Positions 26,401-34,480 are shown, numbered from the stretch's first letter. The stretch is 37,304 nucleotides of DNA from Nostoc sp. CCCryo 231-06 (GCA_023522315.1 JAHCSU010000674.1:1-37304); one strand, 5' to 3'. The notes: generated by a model from the letters alone, not told the origin. Program-made: numbers and translations.

Positions 26401-28232
26401 TCGAATTGGGTGAAATTGAAGCTTTATTAGCTCAACACCCCAAAATTGGGCAAGCAGTTGTAATTTTAGCAGGAGAAGATGCGATCGCACAACGCTTGTT
26501 AGCTTACATTGTACCCACACCAACAGATAACAACTTTGAAGACAAAAGTCTGCAAGTTGAACAAGTTGAATTATGGCAGCAAGTTTTTAATGATAGCTAC
26601 TCTCAGCAACAAACCCCAACCGAAGATCCAACCCTGAATCTAGCGGGCTGGAATGATAGCTACACAGGAAAACCAATTCCCCAAGCGGCGATGGAGGAAT
26701 GGCGAGATACAACAGTTGCCCAAATCCTGGAACTGCAACCACAACGGATTTGGGAAATTGGTTGTGGAACAGGGCTGTTGTTATTTAAAATTGCGCCCCA
26801 TTGTCAGCAATACTTAGGCACTGATCTTTCACCTGAAGCATTGCACTATATTGAACGACATCTCAAACAGCAATCTATCCAAGACAAAGTTAGCTTAAAA
26901 GCCAGTGCCGCGAACCAGTTTGACGACATTGAAACAAATGCTTATGACTTAGTAATCATGAATTCAGTGATCCAGTATTTTCCCTCCTTAGATTACTTTT
27001 TATCAGTATTGGAGGGAGCTATCAATACTGTAACGACTCAGGGAAAAATCTTTATTGGGGATGTGCGAAATCTGCATCTCTTGGAAGCTTTCCATACCGC
27101 AGTCGAGTTTCATCGCGCCCCCGACGAGTTATCAATTAAGGACTTGCGTCAACAGATTCAAAAAAGCATTGAAACTGAAGGCGAATTACTAATTGATCCT
27201 GATTTCTTTATCGCCTTAAAACAAAAAATTCCGCGAATTAGCCATCTCCAAATTCAATTGCAACGGGGTTATGCCCAAACGGAAATGAGCCGTTTTCGTT
27301 ATGATGTTGTTTTACATTTGGATCGAGTAGATATTCCCATTGCATCACCTCAATGGTTAGATTGGCAAGGTGAAGAACTGAATTTGCAAACAATCGAGAA
27401 AATTTTAACGATTCAGCAACCAGATTTGTTAGGCATCAAAAATATTCCTAATGCTCGTCTCACCTCAGAAATGACGCTGTTAGAAGAAATTGCTCAATTA
27501 GATGGTAATGTTGCAGATTTAAAAGCGGCAATTGCCCAAGTTAAACCGGGTATAGAACCCGAAGCAATCCGAAGTTTAGTAGGAAATTTGCCCTATACGC
27601 CTTTTATCCAATATAATCCTACCGAATTTTCTAATTACGATGTTGTTTTTCAACGAAATATTTCTGGAAAAGTGACACTACCACGATTTGCTCAAGGGGA
27701 GAATTTACAACTGAAATCTTGGCAAGATTATGCAAACCAACCATTACAATATCGCACTAATCAAGTTAATCCAACAATATTCGCTGAATGGCGAGATTTT
27801 CTGGGAGAAATGCTCCCTGATTATATGATTCCTAGCCATTTCACTGTTTTAGAGCAACTGCCATTAACACCGAATGGTAAAGTAGACCGTAAAGCCTTAC
27901 CTGCACCAGATACAGGAGTTTTAGTAACAGACATTGAATTGCCTGTAACAGCAACAGAAAAGTTGCTTGCCGAATTGTGGGCGAAGCTACTTAAATATGA
28001 CGCGATCGCCCGACAAGATAACTTCTTCAACTTAGGGGGACATTCATTATTAGCAACCCAAATGATTGCCCGAATTCGTGATAAATTTAAGGTGGAACTG
28101 CCTTTGCGGAAGGTATTTGAATTCCCTATCCTCAGTGAATTAGCTAATTATCTTGATACCTGCACTTGGGTTAATTCCACTGATGAAAGTATGCAGCCTC
28201 TCAACTCAAATGAAGAGGAAATCGAATTTTAA
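20475..28232 (+). CDS. aptC: AptC: anabaenopeptin-type NRPS, two modules with N-methyltransferase (C-A-PCP-C-A-NMT-PCP)
   Basis: 2585 residues. C1 with HHIVCDG at 177-183; A1 (A3 at 653, NGKLDR at 979); PCP1 Ser1035; C2 with HHIISDG at 1227-1233; A2 (A3 at 1716) interrupted after A8 by an N-methyltransferase, about 2025-2440, with the SAM motif EIGCGTG at 2094-2100; A10 resumes at 2467; PCP2 Ser2524. The A1 pocket reads D-L-G-A-I-G-C-V-I-K, paired with AptD by its DLG and GCV elements; I infer a homo-aromatic residue (homotyrosine or homophenylalanine). The A2 pocket reads D-A-T-K-V-G-E-V-G-K, close to asparagine-type codes, although anabaenopeptins usually carry N-methyl-Ala here. The N-terminus is a short helical linker. 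The C-terminus ends in acidic NEEEIEF, a plausible docking tail for AptD. A repeat is inserted at 25495-25530. Confidence 0.9.
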   Translation: MSDILKRLETLSPEKRELVLQKLKKQEQSPQNDNRLIPVSRQQPLPLSFAQQRLWFIDQLEGENCVYNVPFFLQISGCVQIAALEQAITAIVQRHEVLRSSFSVVDGSPIQVIHNNPQLMMQLIDWRQLTEAEQLEKAQQLAIEELQQPFNLSNPPLLRVKLLQLSNQSHLLLLVIHHIVCDGWSMQIFRRELFTLYTAFCAGKSSPLPELSLQYADFAHWQRQYLQGEVLQKQLNYWQKQLAGIPPLLELPTNQPRPSTQTYRGRSEFGALNQDLTQKLKRLSQESGTTLFMTLLTAFALLLSRYSGQEDIVVGSAIANRNRRETEPLIGFFVNTLALRTNLQGNPTFLELLERVKQVTLDAYDHQDLPFEKLVDELGLERSLSYHPLFQVAFGLQNETQEALETPGLTLNPFKWENTTTLFDFSLMLRETDQGLTGEWEYATDLFAATTIQRMVGNFAVLIQGIVDNPQQPINTLPLLTEVERQELQQWNQTETNYPHNQTLVKIFEQQVTKNPNNIALVFESQSLSYQQLNQKANQLAHYLIQNYQIKPDTLIGICVERSLEMIIGVLGILKAGAAYVPIDPNYPQERIEFMLQDSGTSLLLTQSFLKDKLPLAELEHQVICLDEETFSSALIDNPNIQILPDNLAYIIYTSGSTGRPKGVMIEHQGIINLALAWAKAFQVQSQSRWLQFGSFSFDLSIGEIATALSAGASLYLAQKETLLPSQALVDLLVDCKISHFALPPSALSVLPPANLPDVQAIILGGESCAAELVTQWGTERNFFNCYGPTESTVIASIASCEPNGKKPSIGQPLSNIRIYILDANNQLLPPGIPGELCIAGVGLARGYLNRPDLTAEKFIQVNLFGKTERIYKTGDLAKWNSDGNLEYLDRIDAQVKLRGFRIELGEIESLLLQHTSVKEAVVILCQTDSNSKLVAYITAAEKSSILASELKDYLKNRLPNYMLPSQIMVLDHLPLTPNGKLDRKALPAPETTASNDFEILVTPTEELLAILWQSLLKVKSVSRRDNFFELGGHSLLATQLVTRIRDSFGVEIPVRKVFEQSILSELATEIDKTSSGIALSPITSQPENVPKTLSFAQSRLWFLAQLEGTGTSTTYNMSTALQLDGKLNIKALRASFDYLLNRHAILRTYFPALGGEAQVVVQNLEDIEVLEIGDLQKLDSQTQAETVQRLSDNHAQEPFDLNTGPLFKAKLLQLSEQKNVLLLNMHHIISDGWSMGVFKREWEQAYSAFAAGYAPNLSPLPIQYSDYAAWQRSWLQGEILESQENYWKQQLGDAPRLLDLPTDYPRPAQQSYQGGREEYRLSHELTQKLKILSQKYGVSLFMTLLTAFNILLSRYSRQEDLCVGSAIANRTHSYTESLIGFFVNTLVLRSKINVEQGFNELLQQTRQTCLDAYAHQDIPFEYLVEQLQPERSLSHNPLFQVMIVLQNTEGAGTNVSLPGLDINWLDQSYPYAKFDLTLDLCERDEQLHCMWEYATDLFEAETIQRMAGHFEVLLSAIIENPQQPISKLPLMTTAEIQQLRVWNQTNIDYPQEQTLVTLFEQQVAQTPDNIAVVFEDCSLSYQELNQKANQLAYSLLELKKEQQLPDNPLIAICVERSLEMVIGLFGILKMGGAYVPIDPNYPQERIRFMLEGCGARVLLTHSQLKDRLAIKEWVGAARPRHRQYQIICLDKDNFANQSPDNPPCQNQDDLAYVIYTSGSTGRPKGVEILHRGLSNYLHWAKDFYAVTEGQGTPVQSSLSFDATITSLFLPLICGRTTILVREKQEIEALANIVKQNKHLSLVKITPSHLEILNQQLDALTMPNRVNAFVLGGEALHANQIIPWLIHAPDTRLINEYGPTEAVVGCCVYEATGKTDVVGDLLIGKPIANARIYILDNQNQPLPPGIPGELCIAGAGLARGYLNRAELTAEKFIELELFGKRERVYKTGDLARWLRDGNLEYLGRIDNQVKLRGFRIELGEIEALLAQHPKIGQAVVILAGEDAIAQRLLAYIVPTPTDNNFEDKSLQVEQVELWQQVFNDSYSQQQTPTEDPTLNLAGWNDSYTGKPIPQAAMEEWRDTTVAQILELQPQRIWEIGCGTGLLLFKIAPHCQQYLGTDLSPEALHYIERHLKQQSIQDKVSLKASAANQFDDIETNAYDLVIMNSVIQYFPSLDYFLSVLEGAINTVTTQGKIFIGDVRNLHLLEAFHTAVEFHRAPDELSIKDLRQQIQKSIETEGELLIDPDFFIALKQKIPRISHLQIQLQRGYAQTEMSRFRYDVVLHLDRVDIPIASPQWLDWQGEELNLQTIEKILTIQQPDLLGIKNIPNARLTSEMTLLEEIAQLDGNVADLKAAIAQVKPGIEPEAIRSLVGNLPYTPFIQYNPTEFSNYDVVFQRNISGKVTLPRFAQGENLQLKSWQDYANQPLQYRTNQVNPTIFAEWRDFLGEMLPDYMIPSHFTVLEQLPLTPNGKVDRKALPAPDTGVLVTDIELPVTATEKLLAELWAKLLKYDAIARQDNFFNLGGHSLLATQMIARIRDKFKVELPLRKVFEFPILSELANYLDTCTWVNSTDESMQPLNSNEEEIEF
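25495..25530 (+). repeat. Interspersed repeat read in frame in AptC A2
   Basis: GGGTAGGCGCAGCCCGCCCC followed by AGGCATCGGC resembles a dispersed Nostoc repeat. It encodes VGAARPRHRQ between A2 and A3 motifs, before IICLD; the other A domains lack this Arg-rich loop. Confidence 0.65.
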
Positions 28233-28285
28233 AGTACCACGGCTGAAAACACCTATTCAAGTAAAATTTATCTTTAACTTAACCT

Positions 28286-28882
28286 ATGATTGCCCTATCT
28301 AATTCCGCTTTTCTTACTCCCGAAGAATACCTAGAACTAGAAGAAAAAAGCAACATCAAACACGAATATATTAATGGGCAAGTTTATGCAATGGCAGGAA
28401 CAACTGATACCCATAACACCATTGCCCTAAACCTTGCTTTATTGATTCGTAACCACTTTCGAGGGTCAGACTGTCGAGTTTACTTTGCCGATATTAAAGC
28501 CAAACTTGAAAAACGTAACCGCTTTTATTACCCTGATATCATCGTAACCTGCGACCCAAAAGACCGAGAAACCCCTACTTATAAACGCTTTCCTAAACTT
28601 ATTATCGAAGTTTTATCCGAGTCTACCGAAGGCTTTGATCGAGGTGACAAATTCAACGACTATCAAACCCTTGATAGCCTAGAGGAATATGTTTTAGTTA
28701 ACAGCAAACACCAACGTGTTGAAACCTTTCGCCGTAATGAACAAGGCTTATGGGTGCTACAAACCTATACACCTGATGACCAAACATTTGAACTCAAAAG
28801 TATTAACCTAACCGCCTCCTTTATAGACCTTTATGAGAATGTAGAATTGGAAGCGATTGCCCAGCAACCAGAACTGAGTTGA
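28286..28882 (+). CDS. Uma2 family (DUF820) PD-(D/E)XK endonuclease-like protein
   Basis: 198 residues. The family is recognised by the opening TPEEYLELEE, HEYINGQVYAMAG, the YYPDIIV strand with Asp84, and LIIEVLSEST with Glu108, which form the PD-(D/E)XK-like core; LEEYVLVNSKHQRVETFRR follows. Uma2 genes are abundant in cyanobacteria and have no settled function; links to mobile DNA are suspected. It lies between aptC and aptD on the same strand, 53 bases after aptC and 90 before aptD, so it is probably co-transcribed. Nothing suggests a role in the peptide pathway. The gene looks intact, and all core residues are present. Confidence 0.85.
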   Translation: MIALSNSAFLTPEEYLELEEKSNIKHEYINGQVYAMAGTTDTHNTIALNLALLIRNHFRGSDCRVYFADIKAKLEKRNRFYYPDIIVTCDPKDRETPTYKRFPKLIIEVLSESTEGFDRGDKFNDYQTLDSLEEYVLVNSKHQRVETFRRNEQGLWVLQTYTPDDQTFELKSINLTASFIDLYENVELEAIAQQPELS

Positions 28883-28972
28883 AAATCGTAAAAATCCTCA
28901 AACTCTTACTATTGACTGTTAAAAATTAACTCCTAATAACGACAATCAACTTTGATTGTGTCCAACTAAATT

Positions 28973-31900
28973 ATGACAAAAAATGAGCAATTGATTTCTT
29001 TAATGCTTCGTTTGCAGAACATGGGCTGCAAAATTTGGGCTGAAGATGATAAATTACGGATTCGTACTAACAAAAACGTCTTAACTTCTGAACTAAAGCA
29101 GCAAATTCAAGCCAACAAAGCAGATATATTAGCGTTCTTAAATTCTGCCAAAGCCAGAACTGTCATGGCAGAGGAAATTCCGACCTTGCCAGATGATGCC
29201 CCTAAGCCCCTTTCCTTTGCCCAACAACGCCTCTGGCTGTTAGCGCAACTCCAAGGCCCATCAGCTAGTTACAATATGCCGATGGCTTTGCAACTGGATG
29301 GAAACCTCAATATTGATGCTCTCCATTCTAGTTTGGCTTATCTACTTAATCGGCATGAGAGTCTAAGGATGTATTTTCCCACAGTGGTGGGACAACCTAA
29401 AATTGCGATCGCAATTTTAGACGACATCGAAGTTTTAACGATACAAGACTGCCGAAACCTTGATGAACATCCCCAATCCCCAACCATCCAGCGTTTTATC
29501 GATGCTTATATTCAAGAACCCTTTGATTTAAACACTGCCCCTTTGTTTAAAGCAAAATTGCTGCAACTGAAGGAGCAAAAATATGTGTTGCTGATCAATA
29601 TGCACCACATTATCAGCGACGGCTGGTCAATGGGGGTGTTTGTCCGTGAGTTACGACAAGCTTATACCGCTTTTACCCAAGGTCAAACCCCAAACCTTGC
29701 ACCATTGCCTATTCAATACAGCGACTACGCAAACTGGCAACGAAACTGGTTACAAGGGGAAGTATTAGAAACCCAGATCAACTACTGGAAACATCAACTC
29801 AACGATGCTCCCCCATTACTGGAATTACCTACCGATTATCCTCGTCCAGCATTGCAAAGCTACCGAGGCGATCGCGATCGCTATTCCCTATCGCCTGACT
29901 TAACTTTTGCCATTAAAACTTTAAGTCAACAGCAAGGGGCAAGTTTGTTTATGACTTTGTTGGCGGCTTTCAGTATTCTGCTTTCTCGTTACAGTCGCCA
30001 AGAAGATTTATGTATTGGTTCTCCTATTGCCAACCGTACCCATAGCCATACAGAAGGATTAATCGGCTTTTTTGTCAATACTTTGATCCTGCATAACCAA
30101 ATCAAGCCGGAACAAAGTTTTATCGAGTTCCTGCAACAAACTCGCCAAACTTGTTTAGATGCATACTCTCATCAAGACATTCCCTTTGAGTATCTGGTAG
30201 AACAGTTGCAACCAGAACGCAGTATGAGCCATAACCCCTTATTCCAGGTCATGTTAGCACTGGAAAATAATGAAAGTCCCGACCTAAGTTTGCCAGAACT
30301 AGAAATTGAATGGCTCTCATTAACCTATCCGTTTGCTAAATTTGACCTAGCACTTCTGGTCATAGAATCTGATAACCAGTTAGATTTAACTTGGGAATAC
30401 GCCACCGATCTCTTTGAGAAAAGTACTATACAAAGGATGGCGGAACAGTTTGAAGTTTTGCTTAAGGGAATTGTTGATCGCCCTCAACAACCAATCAATA
30501 CTCTGCCTTTGATGACAGCGCCCGAACTTTTGCAACTACAACGCTGGAATCGAACTGAAACTGACTATCCTCACGATAAAACTCTAGTTGAGATATTTGA
30601 ACAACAAGTTACAAAAACCCCGAATAATCTCGCTTTGGTGTTTGAATCCCAAAGCCTAACTTATCAACAACTTAATCAAAAAGCGAACCAACTCGCCCAT
30701 TATCTAATTCAAAATCACCAAATTAAGCCAGATACTTTAATTGGTATCTGTGTTGAACGGTCTTTGGAAATGATTATTGCTGTACTCGGTATCCTGAAAG
30801 CAGGTGCAGCTTATGTGCCGATTGATCCCAATTATCCTCAAGAGCGTATTGGGTTCATGTTAGAAGATTCTGAGACATCGGTGTTACTGACCCAAAGTTT
30901 CCTATTAAATCAATTACCGCTAGCTAATCTCAAAAAATCCTGTCAGGTAATTTGTTTAGATCAGGAAACTTTTAGCGAAGCGTTAACAAATAATCCCAGC
31001 CTTCAAAATACGTCTAATGATTTAGCTTATGTAATCTATACTTCTGGTTCGACGGGACGACCAAAGGGGGTGATGATTGAGCATAAAGCAATTGTTAATC
31101 TAGCCTTGTGCTGGGGTAAAGCTTTTCAAGTTAAGCACGACAGCCGTTTGCTTCAGTTTGGTTCTTTTAGTTTTGATCTGTCTATTGGTGAAATTGCAAC
31201 TACCTTTGTCACGGGTGCTTGCTTGTATCTTGCAAAGAAAGAAACCTTGTTACCCAGTCAAATCTTAGTTGACTTCTTAACTCATCACAAGATTTCCCAC
31301 AGCTTTTTACCTCCTTCGGCCTTATCTCTCTTACCTCAAGTGAGCTTACCCTATTTACAAACCATAGGCGTTGGTGGTGAGGCTTGTCCAGCCGAATTAG
31401 TTACTCAGTGGGGAACGGGGCGGCGTTTCTTTAATTGCTACGGGCCTACGGAATCTACGGTTAATGCTGCGTTAGCTATACTCTCTCCGAGAGGCTACGC
31501 GAACGCCGCAGACATCGCTCTGTGTCATCCTAATCGCAAAAAACCACCTATTGGTCAACCATTATCTAATATCCGCATCTATATATTAGATGCTCACAAC
31601 CAACCATTACCCTCTGGCATACCTGGAGAATTGTGCATCGCTGGCGTTGGTTTAACACGAGGCTATCTCAATCGTCCCGATTTAACCGCCGAAAAATTTA
31701 TTGACATTGATTTATTCGGTAAAGTTGAGCGAATTTACAAAACTGGCGATCTCGCAAGATGGGGGTTTGATGGAAACCTTGAATATCTAGGTCGCATTGA
31801 CGATCAGATTAAATTACGGGGCTTTAGAATTGAACTTGGTGAAATTGAATCGATTTTGTTACAACATCCATCAGTTAAAGAAGCAATTGTCACCTTATAT

Positions 31901-33238
31901 AAAACTGAGAGCAACCAGAGTTTAATTGCTTATGTAACGGGAATCACTACTGATTTGTCTACACTTCGGCAAGGCTCAGTGACCACCCAATTGAAGACTC
32001 ACCTCAAATCCCGTCTGCCCGATTATATGATACCTGCTCAGATAATCTTGCTGGATCAGTTGCCTTTAACTCCCAATGGCAAAGTTGACCGGAAAGCTTT
32101 ACCTGCTCCAAATGGTGTAATTGAGGGCTTATATGAACCCCCACGCAACGAATTTGAAGAACAATTGGTGCAAGTTTGGTCTGCTGTACTCGAACATCAA
32201 GACATTGGGATTCATGATAACTTTTTCGACTTGGGGGGTCATTCTTTATTAGCAATAAAACTGCTCAATAATATTCAACAGGTGTTTAAGCAACAACTTT
32301 CTTTAAGTAGTTTATTTCAGAATCCTACTATTGCTCAACTCGCAGAACAACTTTGTAATACTGAGGTTCAACAGTCAAATCCCGATTTACTTTCACTCCA
32401 ACCTCAAGGAGATGCAACCCCTCTATTTTTTCTGCCTGGCGCAAACGGACACGGTTTCTATTTTCGAGATTTGGCAATCAATTTAGGAATTGAGCGGCCA
32501 GCTTATGGACTGGAAACTCCAGGACGAGATGGACTTATCCCACTTCCTGAATCAGTAGCAGCCCATGCGAGTCAATTGATTGATCTATTACGTCAACAGC
32601 AAGCTAAGAGTCCATACATATTAGTAGGATACTCTTCAGGTTGTGCTGTTGCTTTTGAAATGGCTTTCCAACTCGAACAACAAGGTGAAACGGTGAGTTT
32701 ACTAGCTATTTTGGACGCTGGATTGGTTTCTCACCCAGAGTATTTTACTGATAGAGCAGAGCTTGATTGGATCTGGCAATTAATTCGACGGATTGAAGTT
32801 TTAAAAGGAGTTTCTTTAGGACTGCAATACGACGATTTAGCTGCTCAACCTAATGACCAAGCCAGTTGGGATCTGGCGGCAGAGTATTTGTACCGAAATA
32901 ATGTTTTACCGGAACACTCCACCCTTTCTTTACTTAAAACCAATATGAAAGTTATGAAAGTGCTGACGCTCAATTACGCGACTTATCAGCCTACTCATTC
33001 AATTTCTGCCCCCATTGTTTTATTCCGCGCTCAAGAAGTTAAGGAAATTGTTTTGCAAGAACTCCAAGCTTTTTCTGATTACGAACTACCTGATTGGGGA
33101 TGGCAAACCTATACTCAAAAACCTGTCAAGGTTATTTCTGTACCTGGAAACCACGGTCTTATGCTTTATGAACCCAATGTCAAACTATTAGCCACACAAT
33201 TACAATTACAAGCCTTGATGGTAGATGGAGCAGAGTAG
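28973..33238 (+). CDS. aptD: AptD: anabaenopeptin-type NRPS, termination module (docking-C-A-PCP-TE)
   Basis: 1421 residues. Residues 1-55 look like a TubC-type N-terminal docking domain (LRLQNMGCKIWAEDDKLRIR, then ELKQQIQANKADILAFL). C follows with HHIISDG at 211-217; A (A3 at 689, NGKVDR at 1035); PCP Ser1091; TE from about 1130 with GYSSG (Ser1221), Asp1248 and His1394 as the likely triad. The Ser to Asp spacing of 27 matches that in surfactin TE. The pocket reads D-L-G-F-G-G-C-V-N-K, related to AptC A1 but changed at four positions, so an aromatic or homo-aromatic residue is likely. In anabaenopeptins the TE closes the ring onto the lysine side chain. A repeat lies in frame at 31481-31522. 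No strong ribosome binding site precedes the ATG. Confidence 0.9.
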   Translation: MTKNEQLISLMLRLQNMGCKIWAEDDKLRIRTNKNVLTSELKQQIQANKADILAFLNSAKARTVMAEEIPTLPDDAPKPLSFAQQRLWLLAQLQGPSASYNMPMALQLDGNLNIDALHSSLAYLLNRHESLRMYFPTVVGQPKIAIAILDDIEVLTIQDCRNLDEHPQSPTIQRFIDAYIQEPFDLNTAPLFKAKLLQLKEQKYVLLINMHHIISDGWSMGVFVRELRQAYTAFTQGQTPNLAPLPIQYSDYANWQRNWLQGEVLETQINYWKHQLNDAPPLLELPTDYPRPALQSYRGDRDRYSLSPDLTFAIKTLSQQQGASLFMTLLAAFSILLSRYSRQEDLCIGSPIANRTHSHTEGLIGFFVNTLILHNQIKPEQSFIEFLQQTRQTCLDAYSHQDIPFEYLVEQLQPERSMSHNPLFQVMLALENNESPDLSLPELEIEWLSLTYPFAKFDLALLVIESDNQLDLTWEYATDLFEKSTIQRMAEQFEVLLKGIVDRPQQPINTLPLMTAPELLQLQRWNRTETDYPHDKTLVEIFEQQVTKTPNNLALVFESQSLTYQQLNQKANQLAHYLIQNHQIKPDTLIGICVERSLEMIIAVLGILKAGAAYVPIDPNYPQERIGFMLEDSETSVLLTQSFLLNQLPLANLKKSCQVICLDQETFSEALTNNPSLQNTSNDLAYVIYTSGSTGRPKGVMIEHKAIVNLALCWGKAFQVKHDSRLLQFGSFSFDLSIGEIATTFVTGACLYLAKKETLLPSQILVDFLTHHKISHSFLPPSALSLLPQVSLPYLQTIGVGGEACPAELVTQWGTGRRFFNCYGPTESTVNAALAILSPRGYANAADIALCHPNRKKPPIGQPLSNIRIYILDAHNQPLPSGIPGELCIAGVGLTRGYLNRPDLTAEKFIDIDLFGKVERIYKTGDLARWGFDGNLEYLGRIDDQIKLRGFRIELGEIESILLQHPSVKEAIVTLYKTESNQSLIAYVTGITTDLSTLRQGSVTTQLKTHLKSRLPDYMIPAQIILLDQLPLTPNGKVDRKALPAPNGVIEGLYEPPRNEFEEQLVQVWSAVLEHQDIGIHDNFFDLGGHSLLAIKLLNNIQQVFKQQLSLSSLFQNPTIAQLAEQLCNTEVQQSNPDLLSLQPQGDATPLFFLPGANGHGFYFRDLAINLGIERPAYGLETPGRDGLIPLPESVAAHASQLIDLLRQQQAKSPYILVGYSSGCAVAFEMAFQLEQQGETVSLLAILDAGLVSHPEYFTDRAELDWIWQLIRRIEVLKGVSLGLQYDDLAAQPNDQASWDLAAEYLYRNNVLPEHSTLSLLKTNMKVMKVLTLNYATYQPTHSISAPIVLFRAQEVKEIVLQELQAFSDYELPDWGWQTYTQKPVKVISVPGNHGLMLYEPNVKLLATQLQLQALMVDGAE
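31481..31522 (+). repeat. Palindromic interspersed repeat read in frame in the AptD A domain
   Basis: CTCTCCGAGAG (31483-31493) followed by GCTACGCGAACGCCGCAGAC encodes LSPRGYANAADIAL between A5 and A6. The sister domain AptC A1 passes from A5 to PSIGQP without it. Confidence 0.7.
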
Positions 33239-33275
33239 AGTATTCTAACCATATAGCACCATAAAATAATTTTGC

Positions 33276-33281
33276 GAGAGG
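33276..33281 (+). promoter_or_regulatory. Ribosome binding site for hphA
   Basis: GAGAGG lies four bases before the ATG at 33286, in the 47-base gap after aptD. It supports that start. Confidence 0.55.
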
Positions 33282-33285
33282 TCTA

Positions 33286-34464
33286 ATGGAAACACTTCCA
33301 ATCAAAATTTACGATGAAACTCTGCGTGATGGAGAACAACAAGCAGGTATTTTCTTCTCTTACCCAACTAAACAAAAACTCGCCCATTTAATTGCCCAAA
33401 CGGGAGTTGCTGGACTCGACGTTATGCCCTGTGTATGTGAGCAAGAATCTGAACTAACTAAAACATTAGTATCAGAGGGATTGGATAGATTAATCACTGC
33501 TGCTACCTTAATGGAAAAGCAGTATATTGATCTAGCAAAAGACTGTGGTGTTAAACGCATTATCCTTTTTCATGGTCTTTCCGATCGCCTGCTCTTTCTA
33601 CGAGATCCTCAAATCCGTCTGATGAATGAGTTTAAAGGAAAAACTATTGATGATAATATTCCCGTTAATGTTATCAATAGAATTCGCCAAAACGCCATTG
33701 ATCTAATCGTTGAAAATTTGCGCTACGCCACTACGGTTGCTGGACTCACCGTAGACTTCGCCGCCGAGGATGCCTCAAGAGCCGATTTTGACTTTTTAGT
33801 GCAATGTATCAGTTCCTTTAGCCCTTATATTCAACACTTCATGCTCTGTGATACAGTCGGAGTCCTCAGTCCAGAAAAGAGCTATATCTGGATTAACGAC
33901 CTGCTCCAACGGACAACTGGGGTTGCTTTAGGGGTACATTACCACAATGATATGGGCTTGGCTCTCGAAAATACTCTCCAGTCCATCATGGCTGGAGCTA
34001 GTTACGTATCGGGTACATTTTGCGGGATTGGGGAACGAGCCGGAAACGTTGCCATTGAGCAGGTATTAAATGGGTTGCGAGTCCGCTTTGGAATTGAAGT
34101 CAAGGGGATTAATTATGATGCTATCGCCACTGTGACTGATTACATCGAGCAATTGGGAGTTCGTCCAGCTGCGCCTTACTCTCAAACTTCTCAACGCCAC
34201 GAATCAGGTATCCATGTCAATTCTTTATTTAGCGATCCTCAAAGCTATGCTGCTTTTCGTTACAACAGCATAGAGGTTCTCTTTGGCAAATGGAGTGGAG
34301 TCAGTAATTTTCAATATCTATTTGAAAAGCAACTGCAAAATCCTCAACCAAGGAAGCAATATGAAAAAATGCGCTCAGTGATTAAATCTCTTGCTGTTGA
34401 ACAAGAACGCTATTTTACAGCTAAGGAGGTATTAGAGTTATGGCAAAATGGTGTCTTTAAATAA
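33286..34464 (+). CDS. hphA: HphA: 2-isopropylmalate synthase-like (benzylmalate synthase)
   Basis: 392 residues of the homocitrate/isopropylmalate synthase family. DETLRDGEQ at 10-18 and HYHND at 218-222 supply the divalent metal ligands. It ends after the catalytic and short linker region; LeuA enzymes have about 500 or more residues with a C-terminal leucine-sensing domain, which is missing here, so feedback by leucine is not expected. The known HphA reaction joins phenylpyruvate (or its 4-hydroxy form) and acetyl-CoA to 2-benzylmalate, the first step to homophenylalanine or homotyrosine. Partners HphB and HphCD are encoded about 30 kb upstream. It starts 47 bases after aptD, probably in the same operon. 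Anabaena literature calls this position aptE. Confidence 0.85.
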   Translation: METLPIKIYDETLRDGEQQAGIFFSYPTKQKLAHLIAQTGVAGLDVMPCVCEQESELTKTLVSEGLDRLITAATLMEKQYIDLAKDCGVKRIILFHGLSDRLLFLRDPQIRLMNEFKGKTIDDNIPVNVINRIRQNAIDLIVENLRYATTVAGLTVDFAAEDASRADFDFLVQCISSFSPYIQHFMLCDTVGVLSPEKSYIWINDLLQRTTGVALGVHYHNDMGLALENTLQSIMAGASYVSGTFCGIGERAGNVAIEQVLNGLRVRFGIEVKGINYDAIATVTDYIEQLGVRPAAPYSQTSQRHESGIHVNSLFSDPQSYAAFRYNSIEVLFGKWSGVSNFQYLFEKQLQNPQPRKQYEKMRSVIKSLAVEQERYFTAKEVLELWQNGVFK

Positions 34465-34480
34465 TCTATGCTCTCGTATA

